The notes beneath the pieces are model-generated. The model saw only the letters and a list, made by a program, of their open reading frames with translations. It was not told the origin of the DNA and made no database searches. This document shows positions 9,901 to 17,485 of a DNA stretch of 64,000 nucleotides, one piece after another. Both the position numbers and the translations under genes were made by a program. The number at the start of each line of letters is the position of its first letter. The first letter of the stretch is position 1. Source of the DNA: Zobellia roscoffensis (GTDB lineage Bacteria > Bacteroidota > Bacteroidia > Flavobacteriales > Flavobacteriaceae); contig NZ_JADDXT010000002.1 of the NCBI RefSeq assembly GCF_015330165.1, positions 2,631,646 through 2,695,645 on the forward strand. The letters are read 5' to 3'.

Positions 9901-11038
9901 CACCATCTAAATCATCCAGATTGATTGTACCGTTAAAGCCTCCGTCAGTACCTGTAAAAGTAAGGTTATTGTCAGCTGCGTTATATACTACATTTGAGAT
10001 AACACCATCAGCGGTTCCAGTACCACCGGCCAAAGAACTTAAGTCTACCGTAGTATTGGTTCCTGCTTCTGTAATAACCAATTCGTTAGCGGCATTCAAA
10101 AGAACGCCAGTTATAAGTTCATTCGTAACACTACCATCAACTTCATCATCCGCATTAATAACATAGGCATTAGTGGCTGTACCCGTTCCTGTGATAGAAA
10201 CATTGTTTCCTGCAGTAATATTTGTATCTGACCCATCTGCTCTGGGGATAGTAACAAAACCTGGACGGCCAGTTAATGAGAGTTGATTGGATACTGGGTC
10301 AAAATTAATATCCTGTAATTCGTTAATATTACTATTATCGCTAGCCGCTATATCAGCTGCATTTGCTGCAATATTATCTTCTAAAGAAGTGGCATCAAAG
10401 AAAGCACCTCCATCGGTAGTAGAAATGGTAATAGAATTATCTGCATCACCACTAACCACATTGGCACCGGTAATGAAACCGGCATCATTATTAAAAAAAC
10501 TTAAAGGAAGACTATCGCGGTCAATGGCATACGGGCCAACTGCATTTTGAGCAATTCTAGCTTTATCTACGGCATTAGGCGCTAATTTTCCTCTACCAAT
10601 AGATCCATTTTGTATGTCCACTCCGTTAATACCACCATTCAAAATTTGGTCACTGGTAATACTATTAGGGGCTATCTCAAAATTGTTGCCGCCTTCTGTT
10701 GGCGTAATTACAATGGTACTTTCAGAATTTACAATAGGGGTAGCCGTGAGAGCGCCACCGCCAACACCATCGCACATACTGATCCATGCAGTGCCATCAA
10801 AATAGTACACACAATCGGCGGTAGTGTTATAGACCAAGGCACCACGGTTGGGTACAATAGTGGTCATTTGTAATGAATCTACCCTAGTAATGACCAATAC
10901 CTTATCTGAACTTTCTAGTTCTAGAATAGAGGCAGGATCAATGACCTGGGGGTTGTCACCTATTTTTACTTGTGCTTGAGCAAAACTGATGAGGAAAAAA
11001 CCGATAAAAAATAACGGTATCGAGATGCGCTTTTGCAT
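6980..11038 (-). CDS. Large secreted tail-fibre-like stalk protein
   Basis: 1352 residues. A signal peptide ends at about residue 22 (FAQAQ). The head (VKIGDN to about residue 95) is shared with the giant repeat protein. The body is a Thr/Asn/Asp/Gly-rich series of short modules such as GVDDTTIEI, ATPADQMLIT and GGAGLTLTGTSF, with a 104-residue tandem duplication. Near the end come NVGIGTTNPSEKLHV, then a block containing NHHLPGV and a long coiled coil (LEKIEELFLHTIEQEKEI to the C-terminus). This terminal layout is common in Bacteroidota fibre-like proteins and resembles phage tail-fibre chaperone regions (S74-like), but I see no clear autocleavage motif. Likely a trimeric surface stalk; the receptor is unknown. 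First gene of the unit 11038-5793. Confidence 0.8.
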   Translation of the reverse strand: MQKRISIPLFFIGFFLISFAQAQVKIGDNPQVIDPASILELESSDKVLVITRVDSLQMTTIVPNRGALVYNTTADCVYYFDGTAWISMCDGVGGGALTATPIVNSESTIVITPTEGGNNFEIAPNSITSDQILNGGINGVDIQNGSIGRGKLAPNAVDKARIAQNAVGPYAIDRDSLPLSFFNNDAGFITGANVVSGDADNSITISTTDGGAFFDATSLEDNIAANAADIAASDNSNINELQDINFDPVSNQLSLTGRPGFVTIPRADGSDTNITAGNNVSITGTGTATNAYVINADDEVDGSVTNELITGVLLNAANELVITEAGTNTTVDLSSLAGGTGTADGVISNVVYNAADNNLTFTGTDGGFNGTINLDDLDGGGTGTNQNAAQVPVAATAVNYTAATADVEAHLAGIDAALAGGSTDNQTAAEVPFTATGNTVSTNVQDALVEIQTEVDGISAGGEVNTSSSQGVGGVAIALPKAGVNLPFKSINAADTGFLSVTDDTANNEVDIAIKPAVALATPADQMLITDKDTDLVTWVPVPDGATVVVDTDAEDGLSDYDASNGYDINVDDATIEIHTDDNLRIKPAEPLATPADQMLITNSTTNEVEWAPFAPHTGEPNSLFFADASGKPIDTYATTTDRDNGALFWDPTKRISSGALFIGLKKGAGADPDSPVGDNAKVVIAERVSGATNFAYPLQIQNENGLNSGGAGAGILFAVDRGGSHGKGALAYERLGAWGVGDFHFLQNTAATTDIPTLADKAFTVKNNGDIVLYNGIEIAGDRGDANQVLTSNGTGAVSWEDAGELSITDADTDDALVVQTDGKGYNIGVDDTTIEIITDALQVKDESIDSDKIKNSSIALVDLSPMGATANGEILKWDQDNLTWTIGTDNGGSTTYTGGAGLTLTGTSFTVDNLQGEVTGPTSATVIADDVIGTDELAIDAVIEENIIANAVTSAKIAPNTIALDDLSPMGATTTGQILKWNQATTQWTIGTDNGGSTTYTGGAGLTLTGTSFAVDNLAGEVTGPTSATIIATNAITADKIATGAVNTDEIAAGAVVTNSIANDNVTPDKISQGTDGQILTTNGTAVAWADAKNIAESDLTQTADRTYDLDGNKLNFTGSGSVGIGIFGGTEPVQSTDKLDVNGQTRSRGGFAASPGSANLPSYGFYTNGDNGTGMFRAANLQLGFSTDGNEALRIDALQNVGIGTTNPSEKLHVAGNILADGNLITSGDVIYDGALVDNIPDYVFQKYFLGNSELKDTYNFTNLVEVEAFIKENHHLPGVTSAVEAKEKGQWNLSASNLQNLEKIEELFLHTIEQEKEIKKLKAEKEAMTNELKSMKNDIEEIKALLNQ
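7947..8383 (-). repeat. Internal direct duplication within the fibre gene
   Basis: Two 125 bp copies, 7947-8071 and 8259-8383, differ at three bases and have a period of 312 bp (104 codons). They encode the module with IGTDNGGSTTYTGG and GEVTGPTSAT. The near identity suggests recent in-frame duplication. Confidence 0.85.
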
Positions 11039-11367
11039 ACTATTGCGATTTAAGGTATTAGGGTCAACAAAAATAAAATTATCTTAGTATTAATCTAATT
11101 TAACAAGACAAACTACAGATTAGTCTAGCTAAAAGGATTACGGGTCTTAGTAATGAGGTAGTTATGTCATTGATTTTAGTTCTATTACGAATTAACAAAA
11201 GTTTAGCCACCATGTTTTTTTTAAGACCAAAACTTGTATTTTCTTTATCCACTTAATTAAAAAGAGCTACAGCTTTATATGGTACGAAAGTACTGCTTAT
11301 AAAGTTGCCTTAAAATTTAGTATAAAAAAACCGTGTCTTTTTTCAAGACTACTTATAAAACAACCAG
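11039..11367. other. Divergent intergenic region between fibre operon and carboxypeptidase-like gene pair
   Basis: These 329 AT-rich bases contain no gene. The only signal supported for the minus strand is the -7-like box TATTTTTG at 11068-11075, 30 bp before the fibre start, without a matching -33 box. No exact TAnnTTTG box was found for the plus-strand gene at 11368. Confidence 0.5.
11068..11075 (-). promoter_or_regulatory. Possible -7 box for the fibre operon
   Basis: Minus-strand TATTTTTG matches the Bacteroidota -7 consensus TAnnTTTG, 30 bp upstream of the ATG at 11038. No TTTG was found at the expected -33 distance, so support is weak. Confidence 0.3.
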
Positions 11368-12117
11368 ATGAAGATTATCCCTACTGTATTATGTATACTT
11401 TTTGCTTTCTTATCCGTAACTGCTCAAGATGATGATCGCTTATTGTTGCGAGGTACGGTACTATACAGAAATATAAGTGTGCCTAACGAGAATGTTATTA
11501 ATATAACTACGGAGAATGCCGTAATATCTGATGAAAAGGGGCAGTTTGCAATTATGGCCAAAGCGGGTGATGAATTGGCATTTACTGCGGTAAACTATCA
11601 ATTAGAAGTAGTAAAAGTCACTGAGGCCATTATTAAGAACGGCCGTTTGGTTGTTGAGGTAAATGAAAAAGTAACCGAATTAGATGAGGTGGTAGTTAGC
11701 CCGGAGAACGAGGAGAAGTTTATACAGTTACAGAATGAAGAATTTAAAAAGATCGAGTATGATATTGATCGCTCCTCGGAAGTGGAAAATATAGCTTTGA
11801 GCCAATCTGATAGAGGAATGAAAGATGGACTTAACTTTGTAAACATTTTTAAGGCATTGGCTAAAACGGCAAAATCGGAAGATGCGGACAAGCGCCCACG
11901 TATGAAAATGAGCCAGGTGCTAAGGCAGGTATATGATGATGAGTTTTTTGTTACAGATCTTAAATTGTCTCAGGCCTCAATAGACGATTTTTTACAATAT
12001 ATAGATACCCATGAACCTGAATACGCGTTGCTTTTAAAGAAAAACGAATTTGAGTTGATTGATTTTCTTGTAAACAAAAGCAAAGCGTACCGAGAACAAA
12101 TGAATGAAGAGAAATAA
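11368..12117 (+). CDS. Stand-alone carboxypeptidase-regulatory-like domain protein
   Basis: 249 residues. Residues 1-19 are a signal peptide (LSVTAQ). Residues about 25-100 look like the CarboxypepD_reg-like beta-sandwich found at the N-terminus of TonB-dependent receptors, ending in TELDEVVVSP, the motif that normally leads into the receptor plug. Here no plug or barrel follows. Instead there is a charged, mostly helical C-terminal part of about 140 residues. The downstream paralogue overlaps by 14 bp, so the two are translationally coupled. Probably periplasmic or outer-membrane associated; function unknown. Confidence 0.75.
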   Translation: MKIIPTVLCILFAFLSVTAQDDDRLLLRGTVLYRNISVPNENVINITTENAVISDEKGQFAIMAKAGDELAFTAVNYQLEVVKVTEAIIKNGRLVVEVNEKVTELDEVVVSPENEEKFIQLQNEEFKKIEYDIDRSSEVENIALSQSDRGMKDGLNFVNIFKALAKTAKSEDADKRPRMKMSQVLRQVYDDEFFVTDLKLSQASIDDFLQYIDTHEPEYALLLKKNEFELIDFLVNKSKAYREQMNEEK

Positions 12118-12883
12118 ACTTCTTTATCTATTTTTTTTCCTACCTCTGGCATCATTGTGTGCCCAGAATTTTTTATCGACAGAAATTGAAGGTCGTGTTT
12201 ATAGTGAAGATGGAGATGTTGCCGCCACTCATGTGTTAAATACCACTACAAAAAAGGCTACGATTACAGATATTGATGGGTTTTTTAATATTACCGTAAA
12301 GCTGAATGATACTTTGGTGTTTTCCGCCGTTCAGTATAAGCGCAAAGAGGTTGTAATTTCTTTAAGTATTCTTGAAAGCAAGCTTTTAATGGTTCCTTTA
12401 GAAGAAGCTTTGACGGAGCTGGATGAAGTTATAGTAATGCCGTATAGCCTTTCGGGTAACATAGCAAGTGATTTAAACACCTTAAAAACCGAAGCCGTTG
12501 TTACGGCTTCAACTTTAGGGTTGCCAAATGCATATGTCAAGCCCATAAGTAAAGCCGAACGCGAATTTCAGGCTGCAACGGCAAACCCGTATATGAGCTT
12601 TGATCCTTTGATCAATATGATTACAGGACGAAAAAAAATGTTGAAAGCTCGCGTAAAACGGAATAATACGTACGCTAGAACGGAGCGGGTCCGTGAGTTC
12701 TATGCGGATTCTCTTTTTACATCCGAGCTAAAAATTCCCTTGGACAAAATTGATGAGTTTATGTATTTCTGTGAGGTAGATGCTACTTTTCAGGAGGTTG
12801 TAGATACCCATGACCATTTAAAAATTTGGGCGTTCATGGAGCGGAAAAGTGCGGTCTACAGAAAAAACAACACCTTAGATTGA
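12104..12883 (+). CDS. Second stand-alone carboxypeptidase-regulatory-like domain protein
   Basis: 259 residues, a diverged paralogue of the preceding product. It has a signal peptide (ASLCAQ), a CarboxypepD_reg-like domain at about 25-105 ending in TELDEVIVMPY, and a unique C-terminal region rich in charged residues. The ATG lies inside the end of the previous gene (14 bp overlap), which supports this start and coupled translation. The C-terminal parts of the two paralogues share only a loose pattern of a DS/DE-rich segment, an aromatic DEF-like segment and a final charged helix. I do not recognise a function; the fixed neighbourhood with DUF6702 and an M1 peptidase suggests a common envelope process. 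Confidence 0.75.
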   Translation: MKRNKLLYLFFFLPLASLCAQNFLSTEIEGRVYSEDGDVAATHVLNTTTKKATITDIDGFFNITVKLNDTLVFSAVQYKRKEVVISLSILESKLLMVPLEEALTELDEVIVMPYSLSGNIASDLNTLKTEAVVTASTLGLPNAYVKPISKAEREFQAATANPYMSFDPLINMITGRKKMLKARVKRNNTYARTERVREFYADSLFTSELKIPLDKIDEFMYFCEVDATFQEVVDTHDHLKIWAFMERKSAVYRKNNTLD

Positions 12884-12932
12884 TACCTTTTTGGCATAAC
12901 ATTTGCCTATTTTTGCAATAGAAAATGAGATT

Positions 12933-13439
12933 ATGAAGTCTTTTAAAAAGTTCTTGGTAGTATTGGTACTTCCTTTAATGGCATTCTCCGCCGCACACAA
13001 GTTTTACGTTAGCGTAACGAACGTTAATTATTCGGAAAAGGACAAGGCATTGCAGATTACCTCCCGTGTTTTTATAGATGATTTGGATAAATTGTTGTTA
13101 GAGCGGTATGATATAAAAGCGAAGTTGAATACGGACAATGAATCCCCTTTGGCAGATGAATATTTAGAGAAATATCTGAGGTCAAAATTTGTGGTGGAAG
13201 TAAACGGAAGCACTGCGTCATACTCCTATATTGGTAGGAAATATGATGCAGATGTACTTATTTTTTATGTTGAAGTACCAAATATTGAGTTGTCTACCCT
13301 GAAATCTATCCAAATAGAGAACGAAATTCTTACAGACCTTTTTGAGGATCAGCAAAATATTGTGCACTTAAAATTCGGAAATGATAAAAAGAGCTTCGTT
13401 TTGGTAAAATCGCGTACTAAAGGAATGTTAAAATTATAA
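12933..13439 (+). CDS. DUF6702 family secreted protein
   Basis: 168 residues from the ATG at 12933. A longer TTG frame from 12903 would put ten extra residues in front of the signal peptide, so I reject it. Residues 1-19 are a signal peptide followed directly by HKFYVSV, the usual mature start of this Bacteroidota family. The rest is a compact alternating beta/helix domain with the family-like segments VFIDDLD and DQQNIVHLKF. The gene lies 50 bp after the carboxypeptidase-like pair and 60 bp before the M1 peptidase. No enzymatic residues are evident; the role is unknown. Confidence 0.75.
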   Translation: MKSFKKFLVVLVLPLMAFSAAHKFYVSVTNVNYSEKDKALQITSRVFIDDLDKLLLERYDIKAKLNTDNESPLADEYLEKYLRSKFVVEVNGSTASYSYIGRKYDADVLIFYVEVPNIELSTLKSIQIENEILTDLFEDQQNIVHLKFGNDKKSFVLVKSRTKGMLKL

Positions 13440-13499
13440 CATTTAGGTAACTATTCCTTAAAATATTATAATTTTCACGGATTAAAACCACACAGATAT

Positions 13500-15812
13500 A
13501 TGAACAAATTAAAGTATTGTTTTGCTTCGTTACTTTTTGTATTTGCCAACATTTTAATGGCACAAGAAGGTATTAATGCGGACAAGGAACCTGGTCACTA
13601 TAATCAAAGCAAATTCAAACAGTTATACGAAGAGTTTGCAACTCCTAACAATTATCGTTCAGCTTCAGGAACTCCTGGGCCTGATTATTATCAGCAGCAA
13701 GCAGACTATAAAATGGATATTGAGCTTGATGATAAAAATGCAAAAATCTACGGTACAGAAACCATTACTTACACCAATAACTCTCCGGATAATCTAGAAT
13801 ATCTTTGGTTGCAATTGGATCAGAACGTACGTGCCAAAACATCAAAGTCGCCTTTGCGCGATGGTGGTGGTGTGCCAATGGCAGAACAGGCAGGTGCTTT
13901 TGCCCAAAAATATATGACCGAGCCTTTTAACGGTGGTTTCAATATAGCCTACGTAAAAGATGCAAACGGAAAGCCTTTAAAATATACCATCAACCAGACT
14001 ATGATGCGTATAGATATTCCCCAACCTTTAAAGAGTAAAGAGCAGGTATCATTTTCAATAAAGTGGGATTACAATATTCCTAATCACACTATTAATAGAG
14101 CCCGTTCTGGTTACGAATATTTTGAAAAAGATGGTAATCGTTCTTATGTTATTGCGCAGTTCTTTCCAAGAATGGCAGTGTATAGTGACGTAGAGGGTTG
14201 GCAGAACCATCAGTTTTGGGGAAGCGGTGAGTTTGCCCTTACTTTTGGTGATTATGATGTAAATATTACGGTACCGGCGGATCATATTTTAGATGCTACG
14301 GGAACACTTCAGAATAGAAAAGACGTTTTTTCCAAAGAAATGATGAAGCGTTACGAAAAAGCCAAAAAGTCTTATGACAAGCCTGTATTGATTGTAACCC
14401 AAGAAGAGGCCGAAGAAGCAGAGAAAGGCTTTTCTGAAAAGAAGAAAACCTGGAAGTTTAGAGCAGAGAACGTAAGAGATTACGGTTTTGCAACTTCGAG
14501 AAAGTTTATTTGGGATATGCAGGCTGTAAAAGTGGGTAGCAAAGATGTTATGGCGGTTTCGCTTTACCCAAAAGAAGGTAACCCATTGTGGGAAGAGTAT
14601 TCTACAAAAGCCGTAGCGCATACGTTAAGATCATATTCATCACATACGTTTGATTATCCTTATCCTAAAGCAATCTCGGTTCATGCCAAGCAACAAGGTA
14701 TGGAATACCCAATGATTTGTTGGAACTATGGTCGCCCTAATGAGGATGGAACGTATTCCGATCGTGTAAAATACGGAATGATCAGTGTTATTATTCATGA
14801 GGTGGGCCATAACTATTTTCCAATGATCGTTAATTCCGATGAGCGCCAATGGGGCTGGATGGATGAAGGTCTTGATACTTTTATGCAGTATATGGCAGAA
14901 CAAGAATTTGGGGAGAAATATCCGGAAGCTATAGCACCAAACGATAAATATCCATCAAGAAGGGGAGATCCTTCTAAGGTTGTTCCTTACATGGCAGGTG
15001 ACCAAAGTACACTTGCGCCAATTATGTCTAATCCGGAAAATGTCTATCAGTTGGGGCCTAATGCCTACGGAAAGCCTGCTACCGCATTAAATATACTTCG
15101 TGAGACCGTAATGGGTAGAGAACTTTTTGATCATGCTTTTAAAACGTATTCGCACCGGTGGATGTTCAAACACCCAACGCCAGAAGATTTCTTTAGAACT
15201 ATGGAAGATGCTTCTGCAGTAGATTTAGATTGGTACTGGAGAGGTTGGTTCTACACTACGGATTTTGTTGATATAGGAGTAAAAGACATCAAAAAATATT
15301 ACGTAACGGATAAGCCTACAGACAAAATGCAGGCATATATGGCGGCTCGTGGTATTACGGAGGCAGATTTGCCACCGTTGGTATATATGGCTGAAGAAGG
15401 TAGTGAAGAATTGGATAACAACTTAAAAGGTAAAAAACCATCTGAAAACTCACAGTCACTTAAAGAATTTATGATGGATAACTTAACGGCAGATGAAAGA
15501 GCAGCTGTTAAAGAGCCTAAATATTTTTATCAAGTTACGTATGATAAGCCAGGAGGTATACCTATGCCTATAATTGTAGAATACACTTATGCGGACGGTA
15601 CTACCAAGAATGTTACGTACCCACCTGAAATTTGGAGAAAGAGCGATAAAGAAGTGAGTGTAGTTATATCTTCACAGACAGAACTTACCGGTATTGTTGT
15701 TGATCCAAAAGCAGAAACGGCAGATATAGATACATCTAATAACTCATGGCCTAAGAAAGAAGAGAAATCTGATTTTGAAAGGATGAAGGAAAATGCTGTT
15801 AAAGGCAAATAA
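13500..15812 (+). CDS. M1 family zinc metallopeptidase (aminopeptidase-like), secreted
   Basis: 770 residues. A signal peptide (ILMAQ) is followed by an M1-type N-terminal beta domain and the catalytic domain. The zinc site is complete: H433-E-V-G-H437 and E456 within DEG, giving HExxH-x18-E. The exopeptidase GAMEN motif is represented only by KQQGMEYP at about 398-405, so strict aminopeptidase activity is less certain. The C-terminal 200 residues are not recognised in detail. The protein should hydrolyse peptides in the periplasm or at the surface. It closes the DUF6702 cluster and is followed by a hairpin terminator. Confidence 0.88.
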   Translation: MNKLKYCFASLLFVFANILMAQEGINADKEPGHYNQSKFKQLYEEFATPNNYRSASGTPGPDYYQQQADYKMDIELDDKNAKIYGTETITYTNNSPDNLEYLWLQLDQNVRAKTSKSPLRDGGGVPMAEQAGAFAQKYMTEPFNGGFNIAYVKDANGKPLKYTINQTMMRIDIPQPLKSKEQVSFSIKWDYNIPNHTINRARSGYEYFEKDGNRSYVIAQFFPRMAVYSDVEGWQNHQFWGSGEFALTFGDYDVNITVPADHILDATGTLQNRKDVFSKEMMKRYEKAKKSYDKPVLIVTQEEAEEAEKGFSEKKKTWKFRAENVRDYGFATSRKFIWDMQAVKVGSKDVMAVSLYPKEGNPLWEEYSTKAVAHTLRSYSSHTFDYPYPKAISVHAKQQGMEYPMICWNYGRPNEDGTYSDRVKYGMISVIIHEVGHNYFPMIVNSDERQWGWMDEGLDTFMQYMAEQEFGEKYPEAIAPNDKYPSRRGDPSKVVPYMAGDQSTLAPIMSNPENVYQLGPNAYGKPATALNILRETVMGRELFDHAFKTYSHRWMFKHPTPEDFFRTMEDASAVDLDWYWRGWFYTTDFVDIGVKDIKKYYVTDKPTDKMQAYMAARGITEADLPPLVYMAEEGSEELDNNLKGKKPSENSQSLKEFMMDNLTADERAAVKEPKYFYQVTYDKPGGIPMPIIVEYTYADGTTKNVTYPPEIWRKSDKEVSVVISSQTELTGIVVDPKAETADIDTSNNSWPKKEEKSDFERMKENAVKGK

Positions 15813-15835
15813 AATAGTGTTAATATCACAAAAAG

Positions 15836-15868
15836 TCCTGTTAGGTTTTCTTTACCTGACAGGATTTT
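15836..15868 (+). terminator. Terminator after the M1 peptidase gene
   Basis: Arms TCCTGTTAGG (15836-15845) and CCTGACAGGA (15855-15864) form a 10 bp stem with one G-T wobble and a 9 nt loop, followed by TTTT. It lies 24 bases after the stop codon. Confidence 0.75.
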
Positions 15869-15883
15869 CTATTTAAACTTCAT

Positions 15884-15891
15884 TATATTTG
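15884..15891 (+). promoter_or_regulatory. Likely -7 box for tatA
   Basis: TATATTTG is an exact match to TAnnTTTG. It ends only five bases before the ATG at 15897, so transcription would begin almost at the start codon (a leaderless or near-leaderless message). The -33 region has only TTTT. Confidence 0.45.
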
Positions 15892-15896
15892 TGAAT

Positions 15897-16235
15897 ATGT
15901 ATTCATTACACTTTTTATTCATTAGCGGAGGCGAAATTTTCTTTATCATGTTCATTGTGGTAATGGTTTTCGGTGCCGATAAGATTCCCGGCATAGCCAA
16001 AGGGCTGGGCAAGGGCATGCGTCAACTAAAAGACGCTACGGAAGATATTAAACAAGAAATTCAGAAAAGCGCTGATAAGCAGGGTGTTGATACCAGCTTT
16101 ATCACGGACATTAAAAAGGATATTGATGATGTTAAGGATAATCTTACTTCAGGAATAGGTGATGACCTTAAGAAGGGAGTGAGCAGCGTTAAGAAGAGCG
16201 TTGATGATGTTACCGGAACTATCAAAAGAAGTTAG
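15897..16235 (+). CDS. tatA: Sec-independent protein translocase TatA/B-like subunit
   Basis: 112 residues from the ATG at 15897; a GTG at 15891 is in frame but overlaps the promoter box. One N-terminal membrane helix (about 11-25) is followed by FGADKIPGIAKGLGKGMR, matching the TatA hinge and amphipathic helix (FG-x-x-KIP-x-x-A-x-x-LG-x-x-M/F). The remaining 60 residues are charged, with Lys/Asp-rich helical repeats, longer than in a minimal TatA. The protein would form part of the channel that exports folded twin-arginine substrates. TatC is not in the window. The PAP2 gene starts 2 bp after the stop. Confidence 0.85.
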   Translation: MYSLHFLFISGGEIFFIMFIVVMVFGADKIPGIAKGLGKGMRQLKDATEDIKQEIQKSADKQGVDTSFITDIKKDIDDVKDNLTSGIGDDLKKGVSSVKKSVDDVTGTIKRS

Positions 16236-16237
16236 AT

Positions 16238-16810
16238 TTGCTAGACCGTATTCTAGAATGGGATAGGGAAACCTTTATCTATCTGAATAATTTAGGTGTT
16301 GAAGATTACGACCAGTTTTGGATTGTTGTAACGCACTTTTCTACTTGGATTCCTCTTTTTGTTTTGTTTTTTGTTTTGATTTTTATCAAATATCCCAAAA
16401 GGGAAGCCATATATGTGATTCTCACTATCGTTGGGATGATATTTTTTGTCACTACCCTTACCGATTTAACCAAAGAAGTGGTAGCAAGGTTGCGCCCCAA
16501 TAATGATGAGACCATGAATACGCTTATTCGTATTCTAAAGCCATCTTCTAGTTATAGTTTCTTTTCAGGGCATTCATCTAGTTCGTTTTCGGCAACTACT
16601 ATTGTTGTGTTATTTTTGAGAAACCGCTTTAAGTGGTGTTGGTTGTTCTATATCTGGCCATTACTTTTTGTGTCTAGCCGTATTTTTGTGGGCGTACATT
16701 TTCCCACGGATATTATTGTAGGTTCTACCGTTGGCGTGCTTTCTGCATTGTTTTTTTATAACCTCTACGTAAGACTTATAGCACCCTACTTAGGGTTAAG
16801 CCGTCCCTGA
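16238..16810 (+). CDS. PAP2 superfamily membrane phosphatase
   Basis: 190 residues, starting at TTG 16238, two bases after tatA. The N-terminus ILEWDRETFIYLN matches the family and there is no ATG that keeps it. About five membrane helices are visible. The PAP2 signature is complete: K-x6-RP (KEVVARLRP), SGH (FFSGHSSS) and SR-x5-H-x3-D (SRIFVGVHFPTD). Such enzymes remove phosphate from undecaprenyl pyrophosphate or lipid phosphates at the membrane; the substrate cannot be told. The 3' end overlaps the convergent methyltransferase gene by 35 bp. Confidence 0.85.
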   Translation: MLDRILEWDRETFIYLNNLGVEDYDQFWIVVTHFSTWIPLFVLFFVLIFIKYPKREAIYVILTIVGMIFFVTTLTDLTKEVVARLRPNNDETMNTLIRILKPSSSYSFFSGHSSSSFSATTIVVLFLRNRFKWCWLFYIWPLLFVSSRIFVGVHFPTDIIVGSTVGVLSALFFYNLYVRLIAPYLGLSRP

Positions 16811-17417
16811 TAGGTAGTAATACCGTTTCTACCCGTGGATCCTCTTTTAATTTTTTGTTGAAGTCTAAAAGAATTGGCGTTACCTTATCTTTTCGGTCTA
16901 AAGGTTCTACAACTTTTCCTGACCACAATACATTATCCGAGAGTATAACACTGCCTGGATGGGTTTTTTTCATGACCAGTTCAAAGTAATCAGGATAGTC
17001 TTTTTTTTCGGCATCAATAAAAACAAGGTCAAAAGTACGTTCCAATTGAGGTATGATTTTTTTTGCATCGCCTACATACTGAAAAATTTGGTCCTTGTAG
17101 GGGCTACGCGAAAAATAACGTTCTTGAATGTCCTGAAGTTCTTCGTTAATATCTATGGTATGTAATTGTCCATTTTTTTGCATGCCTTCGGCTAGACAAA
17201 GAGCAGAATACCCTGTGTAGGTACCTATTTCAAGTATGTTTTTTGGATAGATTATTTTTGATAAAACACTCAGTACTCTTCCTTGAAAATGTCCTGTAAG
17301 CATCCGTGGACGGACAACCTTAAGATGTGTTTCCCTGGTGAGTTCTTGGAGTAGTTGGGGCTCGTTTTCAGAATGGTTTTGAATGTAATCCTCTAAATCC
17401 GCAGATAAGAAATGCAT
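16776..17417 (-). CDS. Class I SAM-dependent O-methyltransferase (YrrM/caffeoyl-CoA OMT type)
   Basis: 213 residues. The SAM-binding motif I is LEIGTYTGYSALCLA at about 62-76, the acidic ribose-binding residue sits in HTIDIN, and the metal-binding type motif is FIDAEKKDYPDYFE with SDNVLWSG. This pattern defines the O-methyltransferase 3 family, which methylates catechol-like hydroxyls or, in some members, a tRNA uridine derivative (TrmR). I cannot choose between these. The gene is monocistronic and its tail overlaps the PAP2 gene by 35 bp. Confidence 0.82.
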   Translation of the reverse strand: MHFLSADLEDYIQNHSENEPQLLQELTRETHLKVVRPRMLTGHFQGRVLSVLSKIIYPKNILEIGTYTGYSALCLAEGMQKNGQLHTIDINEELQDIQERYFSRSPYKDQIFQYVGDAKKIIPQLERTFDLVFIDAEKKDYPDYFELVMKKTHPGSVILSDNVLWSGKVVEPLDRKDKVTPILLDFNKKLKEDPRVETVLLPIRDGLTLSRVL

Positions 17418-17432
17418 GACCTATAATTTGTG

Positions 17433-17440
17433 CAAATATA
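17433..17440 (-). promoter_or_regulatory. Likely -7 box for the O-methyltransferase gene
   Basis: Minus-strand TATATTTG matches TAnnTTTG exactly, 15 bp upstream of the ATG at 17417. No clear -33 box. Confidence 0.4.
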
Positions 17441-17485
17441 TAGTATTTTAGAACTTCGTAATAGTAGAATAGACCCTTTGAAACT

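Noticed and set aside
10610..10873. Plus-strand open frame opposite the fibre gene
   Set aside because: Antisense to a strongly supported long gene; composition mirrors the minus-strand codons and there is no ribosome site.
1..11038. Prophage tail-fibre cluster
   Set aside because: The proteins have secretion signals and a type IX substrate neighbour; no capsid, terminase, integrase or other tail genes are present.
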